Assembly (NCBI GenBank): GCA_023145575.1
Contig: JAGLDN010000117.1
Span: forward strand, 1-21,405
DNA length: 21,405 nt
Direction: 5' to 3'
Origin: Psychromonas sp.
GTDB lineage: Bacteria > Pseudomonadota > Gammaproteobacteria > Enterobacterales > Psychromonadaceae
A program made the position numbers and the translations under genes. This document shows positions 17,400 through 21,405 of the stretch, one piece after another. Every line of letters begins with the position of its first letter. Positions within the stretch are counted from its first letter, which is position 1. The notes under the pieces were generated by a model. That model was not told the DNA's origin. It searched no databases and worked only from the letters and a program-made list of their open reading frames with translations.

Positions 17400-17640
17400 T
17401 GGTATTGTCCATGTAGAAGTGCTGATAAATCGATCTCATGAATCAGTCTAACTCATTGCAGATAAGTGTTATGATAGTGAAAAGCTTATAACATATACGA
17501 TAAAAGATATCATTTAAGCCACACATAGGAAAAAAAACAATAAATGATGACATAGACTGGTATCTGTATAAATAACGACTTTCACTCGAAAAAGGCATTT
17601 GAAAGAATTAAAACTTTACTAGCAATAGCAACAAAAATCA
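17400..17640 (+). pseudogene. IS5-like transposase C-terminal fossil
   Basis: On the + strand, frame-switched translation gives LIADKCYDSEKLITYTIKD near 17455-17512, resembling the LIADKGYD motif that carries the catalytic Asp of IS5-family transposases. DDIDWYLYK follows near 17548-17575, then KKAFERIKTLLAIATK near 17592-17640, resembling the ENxFxRLKxFRxIATRY end that carries the catalytic Glu. Stops and frameshifts interrupt all parts. Only the C-terminal third is recognisable. Confidence 0.65.
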
Positions 17641-17654
17641 AATATTACTAGTAG

Positions 17655-17685
17655 ATCTAAGTCGAAATTTTATAACGACTTAGAT
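17655..17685. repeat. 10-bp perfect stem-loop before a terminator
   Basis: ATCTAAGTCG at 17655-17664 pairs exactly with CGACTTAGAT at 17676-17685 around an 11-base AT-rich loop. It stands 18 bases before the intrinsic terminator at 17704 and is not within a coding region. Confidence 0.6.
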
Positions 17686-17703
17686 TAATGCAGGTAGCAA
17701 ACC

Positions 17704-17730
17704 ACCCGCCCTGGGCACGGCGGGTTTTTA
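17704..17730 (+). terminator. Rho-independent terminator
   Basis: ACCCGCC at 17704-17710 pairs with GGCGGGT at 17719-17725 around eight bases, followed by a T-run. This is a strong GC stem in very AT-rich DNA. No intact + strand gene lies within 770 bases upstream; rppH ends at 16932. Confidence 0.8.
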
Positions 17731-17797
17731 TAAAAAACTGTGCTGCGTAATAACACTCAAAAGAGAATAACTACATTTTAATTAAAATTTTTCAGTT

Positions 17798-17842
17798 AAT
17801 TATACCGTCAAACTCTACTAATCATTGATAGGTCGAATGTTA
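17798..17842 (-). repeat. Dispersed repeat related to 4234-4286, copy 2
   Basis: The reverse complement contains CGACCTATCAATGATTAG, then AGTTTGACGG and TATAATT, aligning with the + strand of 4234-4286. It lies between the orphan terminator and the IS630-type ORF. Confidence 0.4.
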
Positions 17843-18080
17843 TATCTTGATATGACTTCAGAGCAAAGGCTAGTCATCGCACCTTTGAATCAAATAGACC
17901 TGTCATTCCACATATGGTATTTTTATTCAAAAGAACAAAACACATTTCTTTTAGTGTAATGATCCTTTTGGGTGGCGTTACGCAGATCTAATGAAAATTG
18001 ACAGTATTCTTTTAAATTTATACAACTCTCAGGACAGAAGGTTGGTTAGACTCATGCCAAAGCTATTTTATTGCATAATA

Positions 18081-18749
18081 TCAATTAGCTTCTTCTAATT
18101 CATTAACCTTATTATGGTCTTCTTGTAATATGTCATGAACTAAACTATCATCTTTTTCTATTATTCCACCAACCATATTGTGATCTTTATTTCTCAACGC
18201 ATCTGCATTTTTATAAAGAGTACGAATATTCTCTATTTTTTGCTCGCGAAATTCCTTAGCATTTTCCTTTAGCCAATACTCGTTTTTATCTGGATTAAGA
18301 TCAAGTTTTTTCAATAATCGTCCAACATGTCGTTCAGATATTGATTCAAAAATGCCTTGTTTTATAGCCTCTTCTTGTAGCTTACGTTTACTCCAATTCG
18401 ATATTTTCCAATCATATTTTGCAGGAGGATCACACGCTAAATTTACAAACTGACAAAGGCTTTCTATACTAATTTTAGGAGGTGATCCCGGTCGTTGTCC
18501 ATCACTTAGGCAGTTTTCTATTGATGTGCTCTCAATTAAATCATTCCACCGGTGACACCACTTACCCACCAATTGAATAGAAACCTGCAATTGGGAGGCA
18601 ACCGCTTTATTTTGCTGTAATGCTTCAGCATAAAGTAATAGTTTCGCTCTTAAAACTAATGGTGCAGACATTGATTTGCGACGAACTATCGTTTGAAGCT
18701 CTGCTCTTTGCTTATCAGTAAGGTGTATCTTTGCTCTTTTTCTACGCAT
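18081..18749 (-). pseudogene. IS630-type transposase, N-terminal HTH half with foreign tail
   Basis: A 222-codon open frame. Residues 1-185 match the helix-turn-helix half of IS630-family transposases: MRRKRAKIHLTDKQRAELQ, APLVLRAKLLLYAEA, LVGKWCHRWND, then ISERHVGRLLKKLDLNPDKN and a YWL segment. In full-length relatives the next element is a DDE domain beginning with a segment like SxDEKTGIQALE. Here the match stops near residue 190 (LRNKDHNMV) and an acidic tail of about 30 residues follows (IIEKDD, then DILQEDHNKVNELEEAN). The DDE domain is not found in any frame downstream, so transposition is not possible. It may still make a DNA-binding protein. The start ATG is at 18749 with no strong ribosome site. 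Terminal inverted repeats were not recognised. Confidence 0.7.
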
Positions 18750-18899
18750 ATTTTATTCACTGTTGTTGAATTATAAATTATAACTTAATGGTAAATTATA
18801 ACCTATTAAATGTAAATTACAAGTAACTATTTCTAATGGAATATCTATTAGAAAATACTGGGGTGTTAGCTGTTTTCTAAAAGTTTTTCAAAGTCAAAT

Positions 18900-18944
18900 T
18901 TATGAACTAGATAAGACGTAAGTTGAACTATTTAATTGCGTCAT
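18900..18944 (-). other. 14-codon frame with strong ribosome site after sstT
   Basis: Downstream of sstT on the same strand, AAGGAG stands about six bases before an ATG at 18944. The frame reads MTQLNSSTYVLSSS and stops at 18900-18902. The ribosome site is the best in this part of the window. The frame could be the 5' stub of a gene lost when the IS630-type element arrived, or a genuine small peptide. Confidence 0.3.
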
Positions 18945-18985
18945 CGTTTACTCCTTGTTGTTTATTTAATAGACCGTGCTGTAAG

Positions 18986-20212
18986 CTATACAGCACTTTT
19001 GTTAGTGTATCGTGAAAGGCAAACTGCTGCAGTAAAGAGAACATCAGTTGAACTATTCAATCCAGTTTCAGCTGAATCTTGCACCACACCAATAATAAAG
19101 CCAACTGCAACAACTTGCATTGCAACATCATTTGATATTCCAAATAAGCTACAACCAAGCGGAATAAGTAGTAATGATCCGCCAGCAACACCTGAGGCGC
19201 CACATGCTGAAATAGCGGCAACAATACTTAATAGAATTGCGCTTGGAATATTAAATTTAATGTCCATTGTGTTGACTGCTGCTAGTGTTAATACGGATAT
19301 AGTAATTGCCGCGCCGCCCATGTTAATTGTTGCACCCAGTGGAATTGAAACAGAATAAGTATCTTCATTAAGATTTAATTTCTTGCATAGTTCCATATTT
19401 ACAGGAATATTTGCAGCTGAACTACGTGTAAAAAAAGCCGTTACACCCGATTCACGTAAACACTGAAAAACAAGTGGGTATGGATTCGATCTTAATATAT
19501 AGAACACTATCGCAGGGTTTACCACTAAGGCGACAATAAGCATACAAGAGATTAAAAGTATCAATAATTGCGAATAGCCTAGCAATGCTATAAATCCAGT
19601 CTTAGCAAATGTACCTGCCACTAAACCAAAAATACCTAGAGGCGCAAAACGAATAATTATATGAACAATTTTAGTAATAGCAGCTGAAAGGTCGTTTAAA
19701 ATATTTTTTGTGCTTTGCGATGCATGTTTTAAAATAATACCTAATGCAACTGCCCATGCTAAAATACCAATAAAGTTTGCGGTGACAAGTGCATGGACAG
19801 GGTTGTCTACAATGCTTAGAAGTAGGTTGTTAAAAATTTCAGTTACCCCTTCTGGGGACGATACTTTAGCATTGGATACATTTAATACCAGCTCAATGGG
19901 AAAAAAATAACTAACAAGTACTGCCGTTATTGCGGCGAAAACTGTTGCCACTATATAAAGTATGATAATTGGTTTTATATTTGTTTTTACGCCCTGCTTA
20001 TGATTAGCCAGTGACGATGTCACCAAGATAAAAACAAGAATGGGCGCAACCGCCTTTAATGCCGATACAAAAATAGTCCCAAGAAAAGAAATTGACATTG
20101 CAAATTTAGATGAAATACTAGCAATAAAAACGGCAAGCACAATACCGATTATAATTTGAACTACTATATTACCATTCACCATACGTACAAGCGATGTCCG
20201 TGTTAACTGCAC
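18986..20212 (-). CDS. sstT: Na+/serine-threonine symporter
   Basis: A 408-residue inner-membrane transporter of the dicarboxylate/amino acid:cation symporter family that imports serine and threonine with sodium. About eight hydrophobic spans and two re-entrant hairpins fit the family. Diagnostic segments are FTRSSAANIPVNMELCKKLN (hairpin 1 region), SIPLGATINMGGAAITISVL (TM7 region) and SACGASGVAGGSLLLIPL (hairpin 2 region), all intact. Length is close to E. coli SstT (414). The start is a GTG at 20212; an ATG ten codons later (20182) would cut into the conserved LVRMVNGNIVVQ leader, so GTG is preferred, although its ribosome site is weak. It is divergent from lgt across 159 bases. It lies between rppH and lgt, where ptsP is found in many relatives. 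Confidence 0.95.
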   Translation of the reverse strand: MQLTRTSLVRMVNGNIVVQIIIGIVLAVFIASISSKFAMSISFLGTIFVSALKAVAPILVFILVTSSLANHKQGVKTNIKPIIILYIVATVFAAITAVLVSYFFPIELVLNVSNAKVSSPEGVTEIFNNLLLSIVDNPVHALVTANFIGILAWAVALGIILKHASQSTKNILNDLSAAITKIVHIIIRFAPLGIFGLVAGTFAKTGFIALLGYSQLLILLISCMLIVALVVNPAIVFYILRSNPYPLVFQCLRESGVTAFFTRSSAANIPVNMELCKKLNLNEDTYSVSIPLGATINMGGAAITISVLTLAAVNTMDIKFNIPSAILLSIVAAISACGASGVAGGSLLLIPLGCSLFGISNDVAMQVVAVGFIIGVVQDSAETGLNSSTDVLFTAAVCLSRYTNKSAV

Positions 20213-20272
20213 TTTTAATTACCATACTTAACTTATTTAAAACTGTCTTCATTGTACTGTAAAGAATAGGGC

Positions 20273-20301
20273 TTGTATGTGAATAATATCTCATTTATAC
20301 C
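20273..20301 (+). promoter_or_regulatory. Possible promoter of lgt-thyA
   Basis: TTGTAT at 20273-20278 and TATACC at 20296-20301 are 17 bases apart. The implied transcript would start about 64 bases before lgt. The boxes are partial matches, so this is a candidate only. Confidence 0.28.
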
Positions 20302-20371
20302 TTTTTTTATCCGTTAATTAGGGTTATTATTTAAAAACTGTTTAAATTTCTTTTACTTTAAAATAAGTTGA

Positions 20372-21181
20372 ATGTTAATGTCATCACATTATACACTACC
20401 CTATATAAACCCTATTGCAATTAGCGTTGGCCCAATTGATGTACACTGGTATGGCGTTATGTATTTCATCGCTTTTCTTTTTGCTTTTTGGCTGGCAGGG
20501 CGCCAGTGTACCAAATCAAATGGAGAATGGGATAAAGCGCAGGCAAGTGACCTGCTTTTTTACGGTTTTTTGGGTGTTATTCTCGGAGGTCGTATTGGTT
20601 ATGTTTTATTTTATCAATTTCCCTACTTTATAGACAATCCCCTATACATTTTTAAAATATGGCAAGGGGGGATGTCTTTCCATGGTGGTACTATTGGTGT
20701 CGTTCTGGCAATTATTTATTATGCAAAATCCAATAATCGCTCAATTCTTGCTGTCGGCGATTTTGTTGTACCGCTTTTACCTTTTGGTTTAGGTGCTGGC
20801 CGTATTGGTAATTTTATTAATTCAGAATTATGGGGGCGTGTGACAGACTCGCCTTTAGGCATTATTTTCTACAATGGCGGCCCACTACCAAGATACCCAT
20901 CGCAAATATTTGAATTTGCATTAGAAGGCGTTCTATTATTTATAATTTTGTTTGCTTTTACTCGCAAAGCAAAGCCAAATGGAAGTACTTCTGGGCTGTT
21001 TTTACTCGCCTATGGTGTATTTAGGTTCATTGTTGAATTTGCAAGGCAACCAGATCCGCAACTAGGATTTTTAACTCTTGGCTTAACAATGGGACAAATT
21101 TTATCTATTCCAATGGTGATAATTGGCGCAATATTAATTATTTATGCTTATAAAAACAACGCCATACAAAAGATTCAATGA
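20372..21181 (+). CDS. lgt: Prolipoprotein diacylglyceryl transferase
   Basis: A 269-residue polytopic inner-membrane enzyme that adds diacylglycerol from phosphatidylglycerol to the lipobox cysteine of prelipoproteins, the first step of lipoprotein maturation. The signature GAGRIGNFINSELWGR lies at residues 141-156, with Arg144 equivalent to essential Arg143 of E. coli. HGG at 104-106 contains the equivalent of His103, and GGRIGYVLFY lies at 72-81. About seven hydrophobic spans are visible. Two ATGs compete: 20372 and 20378 (MSSHYTLPY); homology does not decide and neither has a strong ribosome site. The TGA stop is followed at once by the thyA ATG, indicating translational coupling in an lgt-thyA operon, the usual arrangement. 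Confidence 0.96.
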   Translation: MLMSSHYTLPYINPIAISVGPIDVHWYGVMYFIAFLFAFWLAGRQCTKSNGEWDKAQASDLLFYGFLGVILGGRIGYVLFYQFPYFIDNPLYIFKIWQGGMSFHGGTIGVVLAIIYYAKSNNRSILAVGDFVVPLLPFGLGAGRIGNFINSELWGRVTDSPLGIIFYNGGPLPRYPSQIFEFALEGVLLFIILFAFTRKAKPNGSTSGLFLLAYGVFRFIVEFARQPDPQLGFLTLGLTMGQILSIPMVIIGAILIIYAYKNNAIQKIQ

Positions 21182-21405
21182 ATGAGACAATATTTAAACT
21201 TATGCCAGCGCATTATTGAAACAGGCACTTGGATAGAAAATAAACGCACTAAGAAATCTTGTTTAACAGTGATTAACGCCGATCTTCAATATGATGTTAA
21301 AAACAATAAATTTCCACTGATCACCACCCGGAAAAGTTATTATAAATCAGCAATCGCTGAATTATTAGGTTATATCAGAGGTTATGATAACGCCGCTGAT
21401 TTTCG
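21182..21405 (+). CDS. thyA: Thymidylate synthase, N-terminal part (runs off window)
   Basis: The first 74 codons of thymidylate synthase, which methylates dUMP to dTMP with methylenetetrahydrofolate. MRQYLNLCQRIIETGTWIEN, then RTKKSCLTVINADLQYD and FPLITTRKSYYKSAIAELLG, then YIRGYDNAADF match the E. coli N-terminus nearly residue for residue. The RTKKSC segment includes the phosphate-binding Arg. The active-site Cys lies beyond the window. The ATG follows the lgt TGA with no gap. The gene is truncated only by the window edge. Confidence 0.95.
   Translation, partial: MRQYLNLCQRIIETGTWIENKRTKKSCLTVINADLQYDVKNNKFPLITTRKSYYKSAIAELLGYIRGYDNAADF

Overview
This is a low-GC stretch of a gammaproteobacterial chromosome. 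The housekeeping genes (ptrA-like pitrilysin, metH, apeB, rppH, sstT, lgt-thyA) and the DUF2956 and DUF1289 small proteins suggest a marine, cold-adapted Alteromonadales-type bacterium, with Psychromonas or a relative my best guess. The species is inferred from overall flavour and is not proven by any single gene.

Layout, left to right. (1) 78-2972 (+): a secreted M16 metalloprotease of the pitrilysin type. (2) 3014-4094 (-): a DUF2956 membrane-anchored small protein and a dapB form a two-gene unit convergent with the protease. The dapB is not of the usual enterobacterial type. (3) 4095-6620: an accessory, decaying interval. It holds dispersed repeats, two copies of a MITE-like element, a fossil ISAs1-type transposase, a DUF1289 gene and a six-copy heptamer tandem array. 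(4) 6639-13700 (-): a SWIM/SNF2 helicase-like ATPase and full-length cobalamin-dependent methionine synthase. (5) 13802-14473: an internally deleted insertion sequence with perfect 18-bp terminal inverted repeats, which abuts apeB. (6) 14500-16932 (+): the M18 aminopeptidase apeB, a gap with a possible small membrane protein and a degraded reading frame, then rppH. (7) 16933-18950: a second graveyard with a third MITE copy, an IS5-like fossil, an orphan hairpin plus terminator, and an IS630-type helix-turn-helix ORF that lacks its DDE domain. (8) 18986-20212 (-): the Na+/serine-threonine symporter sstT, divergent from lgt. (9) 20372-21405 (+): lgt directly followed by thyA, which runs off the window.

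The core genes support protein turnover (ptrA-like, apeB), lysine/diaminopimelate synthesis (dapB), methionine and one-carbon metabolism (metH, thyA), mRNA decay (rppH) and lipoprotein maturation (lgt). rppH and lgt-thyA flank the second mobile-element graveyard. In E. coli and many relatives these genes are contiguous with ptsP, which is absent here, so the graveyard marks a rearranged locus. I saw no tRNA, rRNA, CRISPR array or defence operon. The most unusual material is the repeat and IS-derived DNA and its effect on neighbouring promoters, plus the atypical dapB.
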